A DNA stretch of 64,000 bases, from positions 19,358,150-19,422,149 of the forward strand of contig NC_080042.1 in assembly GCF_012489685.1 (NCBI RefSeq), given 5' to 3'. The notes below the pieces were generated by a model, which worked only from the letters and a program-made list of their open reading frames with translations, ran no database searches and was not told the origin of the DNA. Positions 12,300 to 22,033 of the stretch are shown piece by piece. The position numbers were made by a program, and so were the translations under genes. Positions within the stretch are counted from its first letter, which is position 1, and each line of letters starts with the position of its first letter. The stretch is from Lotus japonicus. Lineage: Eukaryota; Streptophyta; Magnoliopsida; Fabales; Fabaceae.

Positions 12300-12712
12300 A
12301 TTCCATTAGATAGCTTCTCTTATGTTGTGTTATTTTATCTTGAAACCGAATTATAAAAGATTTACCCTAATTATCCAAGATTCACCTAGATTGCTCCTAA
12401 TTAAATTTATTTCCAAAACAAATCTTGAAACCGTTTTCATTATCTCTTTAAATTAGGAAAAGTCTCAAGCCTACTTTACTGCATATTCACAAAAAATTCC
12501 ATGTGTCATTCCATTAGATAGCTTCTCTTATGTTGTGTTATTTAATCTTGAAACCGAATTTTAAAAGATTTTCCCTAATTATCTAAGATTTACCTAGATT
12601 GCTCATAACTAAATTTATTTCCAAAACAAATCTTGAAACCGTTTTCATTATCTCTTTAAATTAGGAAAAAGTCTCAAGCCTAATTTACTGCATATTTACA
12701 AGAATCCACTGA
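12300..12712. repeat. tandem duplication, about 206-bp unit
   Basis: Two copies start with ttccattagatagcttctct (about 12300 and 12506) and run through cttgaaaccgaatt, caaatcttgaaaccgttttc and ttaggaaaagtctcaagcct (one extra A in the second copy). They differ by scattered substitutions. No coding potential was seen. Just upstream, 12225-12300 holds a smaller repeat of caggttaattctca. Confidence 0.85.
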
Positions 12713-12804
12713 TTTCTCTTTTTATTCTTTCTCATGATCTACAATATAAAAATAAAATATGTAGTGCTGAGATTATAATCCATTAAAATTTTAAAAGGTT
12801 TTTG

Positions 12805-13125
12805 CTAGATTTTGGTAGTTTTTACTTTTTATCTATCTTTAATTAGTACCTTTTTAAATTTTAGATTTTATTAGGATTTAGGTTGTTTATTTCTTGATTT
12901 TATCTTGGGTCTTTTATTTAATTTTAGATTTATTTTGAGAGTATTAATTAATTTTTATGGTAATTTTATTGAATTTTCGGATTTTTATTTAATTCATGAT
13001 TTTATAAGTTTTTATTGTGATTTGCTAGATTTTGGTAGTTTTTATCTATCTTTAATTAGTACCTTTTTAAATTTTAGATTTGATTAGGATTTAGGTTGTT
13101 TATTTCTTGATTTTATCTTAGATCT
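12805..13125. repeat. direct repeat of about 95 bp, about 217 bp apart
   Basis: The segment gctagattttggtagttttt ... ctatctttaattagtacctt ... ggtttaggttg-type end, with ttatttcttgattttatctt, is found at about 12807-12905 and again at about 13024-13122. The sequence in between (12906-13023) is T-rich and has no recognisable gene. The pattern is a decayed tandem duplication. Confidence 0.75.
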
Positions 13126-14167
13126 TTTCTTCTCATTGAAATCGTTGCGCCGCCAGATGCCCTCTCCTCGCAGCCCAGCCACCGTGACTGCTCATCGGTT
13201 TAGGACTCCTCCAAGCGTCAACTCAGATCCAGCTACTACACAGTGAGGACAATGAGGTTAATGTCTGATGGAGAGATTATTAAGCATTTATCTATGAGGT
13301 ACAAAACGATAAACTCCAAAAAAACTAAAATCACACGTGGCTAATGTTTTCCCTTGTATCTACTAGGATGGTACCCGTGCGATGCACAGGAGGCTTCATC
13401 TGTAATTTTTTTTGAGTTTATGCCTAACCAAAAGTTATAGCAACTAACAACGCGTACGTTCATAAATAGGGGCAACATCTTCAATATTAGTGAACTTTAT
13501 TTCGGACAACTTTCGAACACTTCATAATTATTCTCATAGAGATTGCCCATGAATAGTAAAAATAAGAAGGAAATCATGGAAAAGCGATAGAGGAGAACGA
13601 TTGCTACATGAAATTTGTACCGTCTTTAAGCGAGAATCCATGAAAGAGAGATACAGGAAGGGCGATACAACTGTGAGAATAGCATGAAATAGGTACGGGA
13701 GGACGGGTTGGGCTATGACATTTTCGTTGTTGGGATGAGCGTTTGAGGCGATCACGACAGAAAACGGTGGGATGGGATTTTGAAGTTCACAATTGGAAAA
13801 CATACGTGTACGAAACCCCTACAATCGACTTAGGGCTAGCATTGGCTACAGGCCCAACCCAAACGAAATCAGGAAAAAAAAGTGTCCCATGAACAGTGAA
13901 ATCAGAACTTTTAATTAAGGTTAATTAGGAGACCGAAAAAAAAAATAGATCACATGACTGATAAAAGGTTAATATTTGACATGGGAGACCGAAAAAAATA
14001 GATCATATGGCTGATATTAAAATGAATATCTAAGTTTATGCGAATACCAAACCAAACTGCTACCTCAGGTTCTATTTATAAGAACCAAAAAACTAATTCA
14101 CACGGGTTAAGAAATATAGTTAAAGTTGTTAATTGCATAACTTTTGTTCTCGGTTAATATTGAACTT
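13126..14167. mobile_element. GC-richer block and a Helitron 3' end on the minus strand
   Basis: At 13363-13391 the minus strand ends in a hairpin (CCTGTGC-ATC-GCACGGG) followed by TACCATCCTAG and then T, which is the layout of a Helitron 3' end (CTAG at 13363-13366). The element would extend to the right, but I could not fix its 5' TC end. Upstream, 13140-13260 is a short GC-rich patch that reads like a fragment of coding or 5' untranslated sequence (cgccgccagatgccctctcc). The minus-strand frame 13803-13534 is open for 89 codons without a known domain. Confidence 0.5.
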
Positions 14168-14370
14168 TCGGGCCCGTTTGGTGGCCAGGACAAGATAGGA
14201 TAGGACAGGATAATAATCATATCCTGTTGTTATCTATTGTTTGTTGCACCAGCAGGAGAGGATAATGTTATCCTGTCTCCTATCATATCCTGTCCATCAT
14301 GTGTAAAAGTTATCATAAGGGGGGAGTTAGGATAGAACAGGATAGGATACCAGTTATATATTTTCTTTCA
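14168..14370 (+). mobile_element. unpaired TIR end of a GGGCCCGTTTGGT-type element
   Basis: GGGCCCGTTTGGTGGCCAGG is followed by repeated gataggatagga / atcctgt words in both orientations up to about 14360. This is the usual look of a PIF/Harbinger- or hAT-derived MITE end. I found no matching right end before 16 kb, so the element is probably truncated. Confidence 0.45.
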
Positions 14371-16291
14371 GTATCCTAACTCCAAATTAAATTATTTTAA
14401 TATTATATAATTAAAAATAATATTCATTAATAAATATAAAAATATTAATTTAAATAAAATAAAATTATTATTCATAAATAGTAAAATAGACTACAAATAT
14501 TGATGTGTTAAAAGTAATAAACTAATTTAATATTTTTCATCTCCTATTATTTAAAAATTAATAATAATTTAAATATAAAATATTTTTGAAATAATAATAT
14601 TTTTTATTTAGTTAATTTTTATTATTTATCACGTGTCACAACTAAGTGAAAACCAATTGATTAGAAATATTATTTTTTAATAGTAATGGACTAATTTTCT
14701 ATTTTCATCTCCTATTATTTAAAACTATTTATCTACTTATATAATAATTTATAATTTAAATATAAAGTACTTTTTAAATAATAATATTTTTAATTTAGTT
14801 TACTTTTGTAAGACCCAAGATTTTAGAAATCAAAATTAAAAGAAAATATACATCAAGCAGTTAACTATACATCACCTTTCTATCTGAACACACTTTAACT
14901 CCTTAGTTTAAGAAGTTTGCGCTAGAGAATATTTCGTTGCATCAAAATAACCAAGATTTTAATTTAAGACCCTTTTCATAGCAACAACTCAAGCACCATC
15001 CCGAAGAGTAACAATCATGAGATCCTTGGAAAATGTCCAATTTAATTACTGCAATAACTTACATTTGATTAATTGATTTAACAACTACTTCTCCATTTTA
15101 CAAAGTTCAGCCATAGTAACATTAGGAGCCTAATCCAAAACCTACTGCCGAGCCTCATTTTTCAAACAGGCTGGATCACTTGCCGGTCTCTAAACAAATG
15201 CAACTCAGATTCGTGTTGCTCCCTTAATAAAGGACATCTAGTAGAAGAAGCTAAGTGAAGTCATCTTTAGTTAGTTGAATTCATAAAACATGAGAGTCAG
15301 TGATCAATACAAGCACACAACGACCCATCAAACTCCTAAGAGTACTTATATGAAAGAAAATACATAGCAAGAAACTTTGTATGATTCTTTAAGGGTGCAA
15401 TGATTCTCTAGAACTGAACCTGTTGCAAATTAACAATGCTCAATGATAGGGGCTACCTGCACAACAGAAACCATAAAAAGAAGCAAGAGTGAAACTCTGA
15501 AATCAACAATGGTAAAACAATGGTCGGTACGCATAACACAGTGGCTGGCAAAATATTAAGAGGTACGTTTCTCTCACTAAAGACTTTGCTCAACATGGCA
15601 TCTTACTTGAAGAATGCGGAGCATAAGATCTAGAATCCTTTCACACCATTGTTTTTCATATATTTAGTGTAACGAAGAACGATAAATAGCTTACTTAGGA
15701 AGAGTCTCATAGGAAGATAGAACATTCAAAACATCACGAACATGAGCTTTAACCGTTATGCTTGCAACAACACAACGATGTACACCTCGATTTTCCTTCA
15801 CATGAATATAACTTCATTTGTAACTTTGACAACAAATATGAGTCATTCTTAGAATTAAAGCCACCTCATAAAAATTTAATAAGGATAGGTTACCAAAAGT
15901 CCATCAAAGGTTACCAAAAGTCCATCAAATATGCGGAGATGAACTTCATCCACCACACAAGGCTTGTCAAGTCTACAAACTCTTCCAAATACACCCCAAT
16001 TGTTGTTCACTTCACTGGAACTTGTGGGCAAGGAACCATAAATCGAGCTCGCTAAATCTTCTTTATTCTCTCCAGGTGGCAATTTATCACTTCCACACAA
16101 AGTACCATTTATCTTTTCGACATGCTTTGATGCCCCTATCAGCTCAATTATGGCCAAGGATGCTACCAGCTCAAGGTTCTCTCTTTAGCCCCCCTCAACA
16201 TATTGTTTCTCCACACTTGCTGTGAGGTGCTCAGCTTTTATGAGTGTTATGGAAACATGGAGTCTTGGTTGAAAACTTGTCTGTTTATTTA
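14371..16291. other. no recognised gene; LTR-like start and one minus-strand open frame
   Basis: At 14807 TGTAAGACCCAAGATTTTAG resembles the first bases of the long LTR family found elsewhere in this window (TGTAAGACCCAAG), here on the plus strand. I could not find its end. At 16157-15876 the minus strand is open for 93 codons (MAIIELIGASKHVEKINGTL ... RVCRLDKPCVVDEVHLRIF). Its composition looks protein-like rather than random, but I do not recognise it. It contains a 21-bp direct repeat (ggttaccaaaagtccatcaaa, about 15888-15929). Confidence 0.4.
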
Positions 16292-16858
16292 GGGCTTGTT
16301 TGCATGATAGTATAAGCTTATACAATACATTATGAACTTACCTATTGTTTGGTGCTCACTTTGTATTGTATAAGCTTATACTGTAACACCCCGATTTCGG
16401 TAGCGTCACTTTAGTAACCAAAAAGAAACTTTAAGTGGAAAATATATTTTTTTTTTTTGATAATACCATCAAGGACTAGAAGAAATAGAAACTCTACAAC
16501 AAAGGATAACATGCCTAATGTACATAATATAAATACAGCCCCCGCTGTAAGAAGTAAACCACGTCACGAGTAAACCTCCAGTGACGGAAAGCAAAAGAGA
16601 GTAACGCCCGTAGGCAAAAGGTACAATCCAAAAGAAAAGGTTAAGTGTCCGCAACACAAACCCACAAAATGAGAATAAGTCAGCCCAGATGGCCTAAAAC
16701 AGGACCCCCTAGTCCAACCAACTCTCTGTGATTTCCGTAAAGAAACCATACAAAAAGCTATCGGCGGGAAACTACCCTGTTCCCAAAAGAAACAATGACG
16801 GTCAGAGCTAAGACTCTACTCCTACACTAATCCTGTCTCGAGTAAGTTGCTCGGTGGC

Positions 16859-17040
16859 CAGCGGGGTCGGCCACCCATGAACCGTAGTCCTCCTGATCAA
16901 GCATCTCCAACCTAGTCCCCCCCGAAGGGTGAACAATCATGAACCGGTCTGCCATGGACATCTGACAAAGGGCGTAGTCCGCCAAAGCACACACAGAAGA
17001 CGCGAGGGTCAACTCCAAAGAATTATGTAAATAATAAATC
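16859..17040 (-). pseudogene. truncated copy of the LTR-borne ORF
   Basis: Reads SMADRFMIVHPSGGTRLEML and then a stretch ending GHRATYS, matching the start of the ORF in copies 2 and 3. It then runs into a deletion junction near 16855 (cgagtaag), so the middle (GRIMEDRVDRFGRLTEGV) and the acidic tail are gone. The deletion lies between short cgag-type direct repeats. Confidence 0.75.
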
Positions 17041-19394
17041 CAATAGGTAAAGATAAGGAGTAGCCATTTAGGCTTATAAGTTATAGATAGCATCCTAGGG
17101 TTGTACAGTTCACAATGAATATAAAGACGATAATAACAATTAGCATGCATCAAATAGGTTTAACAAGTATCAATCACACTCAGCAACTAAGTCAGTATGC
17201 GTGTTGCATGAAATGCAATGCTGGTTGACAAGATGCATTCCGGAAGAAGGATGAACATCAACGAGACGGCCCTAACACCAGCCACGGTGGGTACCTCCCT
17301 GCTCGCGTGTCTCTTACACCACACAAAAGTAGTCAGATCAGCAGTGAACCCGTAGGTCTGCCATTCCGTCTGCTACTAAGAACCACCGTAGTGTTCTAAA
17401 TATGGAAATCCGGGTCTTATGACCATTTTGGAATCCACCGAGGTCCGGAGTTTGTCCCGTGTTAATACCTCAAAATGAGTGCATGAATGCAAAGTGATTA
17501 GCCAAACAACGTCTCCGACCTCACTCGACACGTCGCCACGTGTTCTAGCTAACTTATTGTCTCTAAAAAGAATACCCTAAGGCAAATGTCGATTCTGCGA
17601 CAAAATACAATTAATCATAAAAAGAAAGAATGTAATTATTCATGATAACTTCTTGAATTATCCGACTCATCTCCATCCGATGGTCAAAAATTGCTCAGCG
17701 AGCAAAGAGTACCAAAGTACTTGGAAACTTAAAGTTTCCGGCTAAACTTTAGATAGCCAAACAACAAACTGCTCATCGAGCAAAAGAGTATCAACATACT
17801 CAGAAACTTACAGTTTTCCCATAACTTGGATTCGACGACAATTCTCATTTTCCAAAACTAATATTCAATCCTAAGCTTGCATCCGAGATTGTTATCATTA
17901 TTTAAAGGTTTAGAGGTTGTTTAATATCTTATGAATTTTCCTTGTAAAAATAGTTTCCTTTTAGTCTTATCGTATTTCCTATAAGTTTTCAAAGATCCCA
18001 TAATCCCAAATAATTCCCAGAGAATGTCTCGATCCACTAAAACATAACAAGGCCCGAACTCCGTTCGTCCTTTCAAACTCTCTCCGAAAATCTCATAAAA
18101 ATTCGGCATGACTTGCCCGTTATCCTCACTCTTCAGTATCACAGATATAAGTGGAATAACATAGTTAAATCAGCGCAATCCAATAAGCATAAACAGCATA
18201 TTCCAACACATCCTAGATTAACCATTTAGCACATAACATGTGAATCATTTAGCACACAATATCAAGGCATCATGAAATCAACAAGCTCGGCCGAAGCCTC
18301 AGAAATCATTTCAGACATTTAGCAATTAAGTGCATAACACATAAATCAAGTCGAATTCGTCGACACCTAAAACATTATCTAGTAATTCAGAGAGTAGCCC
18401 TCACCTGTAGATTCTCCAGGGTTCTCTTCTAACACTCCTTCACAATCAACTCCTTGTTCTTCGGGAAATTCCTCAAAAGAACCTTTAGAGTAAAAACCAC
18501 AGAATTCCATCAGAATCTATCAGAAGCCCAACATTCAATACTCACTAAGGTTACACGAAGTAGCATATACTCCGAGGTACGATAAACTAGCGCGAAAGGA
18601 CAAGTTTTTGAAAAAGAACTTTCTTCCTCCTCCTAGGGTAGCTCTCGGCCACACATGGTAATTGTGTGTGTCGATTTTTCTTCGATCAAACTTGGTTCCT
18701 AGGCTATTATCAGCCGTAACTAAGGTTAATCTAAACTCGAAAAAATTATCGGATCGAAAACTGTCGCAGGGGTATTTTGGTCATTATTTTCAGCTCAGAA
18801 TTTCAAAATCAGAATTTCGAAAAACAATTAGATGGGGTTGATACCAACGACGATTATGACGACTAATCTTACTAACGCTAAGCTCAGTCGAGGGTTTTAA
18901 GCCCAAAGGTTGGAACTTTAGCTAAAAATGGGTATTATGAGCAGAATTGAAACTCGGCGGCAATTCGGCGAGAATCGGCGAATTGTAATCCGCTAAACAT
19001 GCTCAGGGGCACGCAAGGAATAAGTTTAGATAGAAAGATGAAGTTATTTGGATAGTTTTGCAAAAAGCTCAAAACTTAGAGCACAGAAAAGCATAGAGAA
19101 AAGCGGCAGAATTTACGATCAGAAGTAAGGATTAGCATCAGTACCTTGAGGCCTACGCGTAGCAACGAACTGTGGAACGATCAAGCAAGAATCGGCGAAA
19201 AACTCTTCTCCTCCTTCTCCTCTTGTGGCCGCGGGTTTGGGTGGGTTTTTGGGTGAGATTTTGTTTCATTTTCATTCTTCAAGCTACACATATATATAGG
19301 GAATGAAATGGAAGATATTTTGTAAGATTAGATAAGGATGACTTGGTGGAGGGATAAGGATGGATAGATATTTTGAGAATATCAGATAAGAATG

Positions 19395-19490
19395 AATAGA
19401 TATTTATCAAAGATATTTTGAGAAGATATTTTGTGAAGATATTTTTGAGAAGATATTTTGTAAAGATATTTTTGAGAAGATAGTTTGTAA
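19395..19490. repeat. short tandem repeats in the U3 of solo LTR copy 1
   Basis: Repeats of gagaagatattttgt and aagatatttttgagaagata with a period near 32 bp. They are upstream of the TATA box in LTR orientation (minus strand) and are missing from the other two copies at this place. Confidence 0.7.
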
Positions 19491-20208
19491 ACCGGTACAG
19501 ATTAGTTTAGATATCGGAGGATTTAACTCATAGAGTTAAGATAAAAAATATAAGAGCGATTCCGATTTTACCTGCACATTCCTCCGTGAATCCTAAGATA
19601 GGTTTTGGCGACAGAATTCCAAAACTAAAAAGAGGTTCCTTGGATTTTAAGTGAATAATGCAAAGTCGGTGTAAATCTATTTTACCCGATAAGTTACTTT
19701 TTGCAGTGGATGTCGGAAGAGAAAACTTCCTTCTGAAGAAAGATTGAAAATATCAAGAGAAATGGGCGTACGCGTGTGGAATCTTCATCTGAAGCTCCGA
19801 ATAGAAAAAGTCTTCATCAACCGTTCATTTTAGGTTTCTTGAACTATCAGGGTTTTAGTTTCGGCAAACCTCCGAGGATTGGAATCGGACGTTCGTAGAT
19901 CCTAGGGTTTCGCCTTGAAACGCTTGTTATAGATGGATTAAGAGAAGTTCTAACATTTCTCTGAAGATTTTTTTTGGAATTAGTTTCCATCGTGCCTTTA
20001 AGAGTAAACTAGATATTTACTAGGGTTTCTGCCCTAGGTTTAAGCGTATATCGATCGTGCTATGCCTTTTATCGATTTTGATACAATCCTTAGACTTTTC
20101 CTGAACTTTCTCCTTCATAAATTTATTTCATTCGATAAACTCTTGTTCAGGTTTTTCCTTCACGATACATCAAGCCTAATCGTAAATGGAAATCTCTTTC
20201 ACTTATTC

Positions 20209-20324
20209 TAAGCTTAAAAACTTGGGTCTTACATATACATTAATCCCCTCTTATATATTAAAATGGTAAGCTTAAAAACTTGGGTCTTACATATACATTA
20301 ATCCCCTCTTATATATTAAAATGG
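20209..20324. repeat. 58-bp tandem duplication across an LTR end
   Basis: Units 20209-20266 and 20267-20324 are identical by eye. Each holds the last 25 bp of the LTR (taagcttaaaaacttgggtc...taca), the TATAC target duplication and about 28 bp of flanking element (attaatcccctc...aaaatgg). The duplication therefore happened after the retrotransposon inserted. Confidence 0.9.
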
Positions 20325-20407
20325 TGGATTATTTAATCCACCATATAGATGATGGATAAGACATGATAGGAGTGTGATGTATAAACTACTTGAATATATT
20401 TAATAAA

Positions 20408-20880
20408 CTGTCACCACCACCACTTCTGCCACTACCGCTGCTGCCGCCGCCACCACCACCACCACCGTCGCCGCCACCATCACCATGCTCCACCACTACC
20501 ACCATCGTTGATACCGTCATCGTTATCACCACTACTGCCACCACCGCCGCCGCCACCACCCTCCACCATCGCTACCGCCACATCCACCACTACTGCCACC
20601 GCCACCACCACCACTGTCGTTGCCACCACCACCATGCTCCACTACCACCACCATTGTCCCCACCATCATCCTCCACCACCACTGTCACCGCCGCCGCCAC
20701 CACCACCCTCCACCACCATTGTCGCCACTACTACCACCATCGCCGCTACCGCCACTACCACCACCAACGCCGCCGGCACCACCACCTGCCATCACCATCA
20801 TCACCTTCTAATACCACCACCACCACCACCACCACCTGCCACCACCATCATCACCTTCTAATACCACCACCACCATTGTC
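20408..20880. repeat. imperfect (CCA/CCG)n trinucleotide tract
   Basis: About 470 bp of ccaccaccg-type trinucleotides, with larger repeats inside it (catcatcaccttctaatacc occurs twice, at about 20796 and 20846). It gives long Pro- or His-rich open frames in all three plus frames, a composition effect and not evidence of a gene. It lies inside the Harbinger-like element. Confidence 0.85.
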
Positions 20881-21000
20881 GCTACAAAATTATACAATGT
20901 ATATTACTAAAATTTTATCAGGCTTATCCTACCAGACCTAATACAATCAGGTCTTATATTATCAGACCTTATACTATACAATATACCAAACGAGCCCTTA

Positions 21001-22033
21001 TTGTTTGCAACCTCCCCGTGTTGTTGTTATGGGATTCCTTTTCTCTCTGAAAAGAAACCTAAAAAATTGAAAAAAGAAAATAGAAATGGATATTGTTAAT
21101 GGTTTTTTTTTAAAGTAGATATTGCTAATATTGTCTATTGTTGCTTTAAACCTACTATTACGTTAAAAAAGCTACTTTTTTGGTGTGTACTAATTCTATT
21201 TTTGACAATGTTGAATAATTTTTATTTGAAATGTGAAGTTAAGTATATTGTTTTTCTATTCGATATTACCTTATATATTTATTTTAAAATAATATTATTT
21301 AATTTATATGGGTAAAATCTGTACGGTTGAACCAATGAATGAACCTTGAGCCGGTACCATTACTGATTTTATCACGAGTCCGGTTCAAACAACCTTGGTA
21401 TCAAACTATGAATCGAAGTGTTTTTGAAATAGTGTTTTTTTTTTTTGAAAAAATAAACAGAAACAAAATTAAAAGAGAAAGTGAGCGGAAAAAAAGTGTT
21501 GTCTGATCCACGGAGAGGAAAGAGGTAATCGGAGATGAAAATTGAGGTCGAAAACTGAGAAAAAGTTCGATCAAATTAGGGTTAGGGTTAGGGTTTTTGA
21601 ACGGCTTACACACACTCAATCACAACCAACTCAGATTCAGCCAATCGGAGCAACTACACATCACTGCGTTGTTAGGTTTTTACAATTCCCGAGTTTAATT
21701 TCATCAATTTATATGTTTTCCTTCTCAATTTTCAGTGTGTGTACCCGCGAAGTTTTGAACCGTGGGAACTTTTTGTATTTGATTTAGTACAGTTGTGATT
21801 CGTGAATTATTGTATCCCTGTTTTCGCCCCAAAAAAATTCAAACTTTCCCTTCTGGGGTTTTGAAATTTTGCTGAATATACAGCGTTCTGAATCGGTGCA
21901 TTGTGTGTGTATTGTCTTGGTGTTGTTTTAGCTTCACTGGGATTAAGACTTTGTCCAACACAGGGATAGGAAAAAGGTGGCATCAAAAGACTCAAAACAG
22001 TGGGAATGATAGGGAATAAATAGGCCAGTAGAA
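21001..22033 (+). promoter_or_regulatory. promoter and 5' untranslated region of the EPL gene
   Basis: 21001-21480 is AT-rich with no gene. From about 21510 the composition changes to that of a transcribed leader (gaaagtgagcggaaaaaaag, then lower AT), and the leader runs to the ATG at 22034. A telo-box run, ttagggttagggttaggg, is at 21577-21596. Such AAACCCTAA motifs near transcription starts are common in housekeeping plant genes and are bound by telomere-repeat-binding factors. No TATA box was singled out, and the start site is a guess from composition. Confidence 0.5.

Larger units (their letters stand above)
16382..20233 (-). mobile_element. solo LTR, copy 1 (long-LTR family), 3.85 kb
   Basis: On the minus strand it starts TGTAAGACCCAAG and ends CGGGGTGTTACA. 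The 5-bp target duplication is perfect: TATAC at 16377-16381 and 20234-20238. There are no internal coding region and no second LTR, so it is a solo LTR left by LTR-LTR recombination. A TATA-like run is at 19291-19298. Compared with copies 2 and 3 it has lost several hundred bases of the LTR ORF near 16855 and has a tandem repeat upstream of the TATA box on the minus strand. The family is a long-LTR Ty3/gypsy type by length; I cannot tell Tekay from Ogre without internal sequence. Confidence 0.9.
16292..20997 (+). mobile_element. Harbinger/Tourist-like element split by a solo LTR
   Basis: Left end GGGCTTGTTTGCATGATAGT starts at 16292; the right end is its imperfect inverse (...ataccaaacgagccc) and stops at 20997. 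Both are flanked by TTA (16289-16291 and 20998-21000), the usual 3-bp target of PIF/Harbinger elements. Sub-terminal words (gtataagcttatacaatac on the left, cttatactatacaatatacc on the right) are also inverted. A 3.85-kb solo LTR interrupts it at 16382-20233, leaving about 0.85 kb of element, much of it a CCA-rich tract. No transposase is present. Confidence 0.75.

Noticed and set aside
20390..20941. Long Pro/His/Thr-rich open frames
   Set aside because: They come from the CCA trinucleotide tract, are open in all three plus frames and have no domain.
21577..21596. Interstitial telomere repeat
   Set aside because: Only about three units and in the leader of a gene; a telo-box promoter motif is the better reading.
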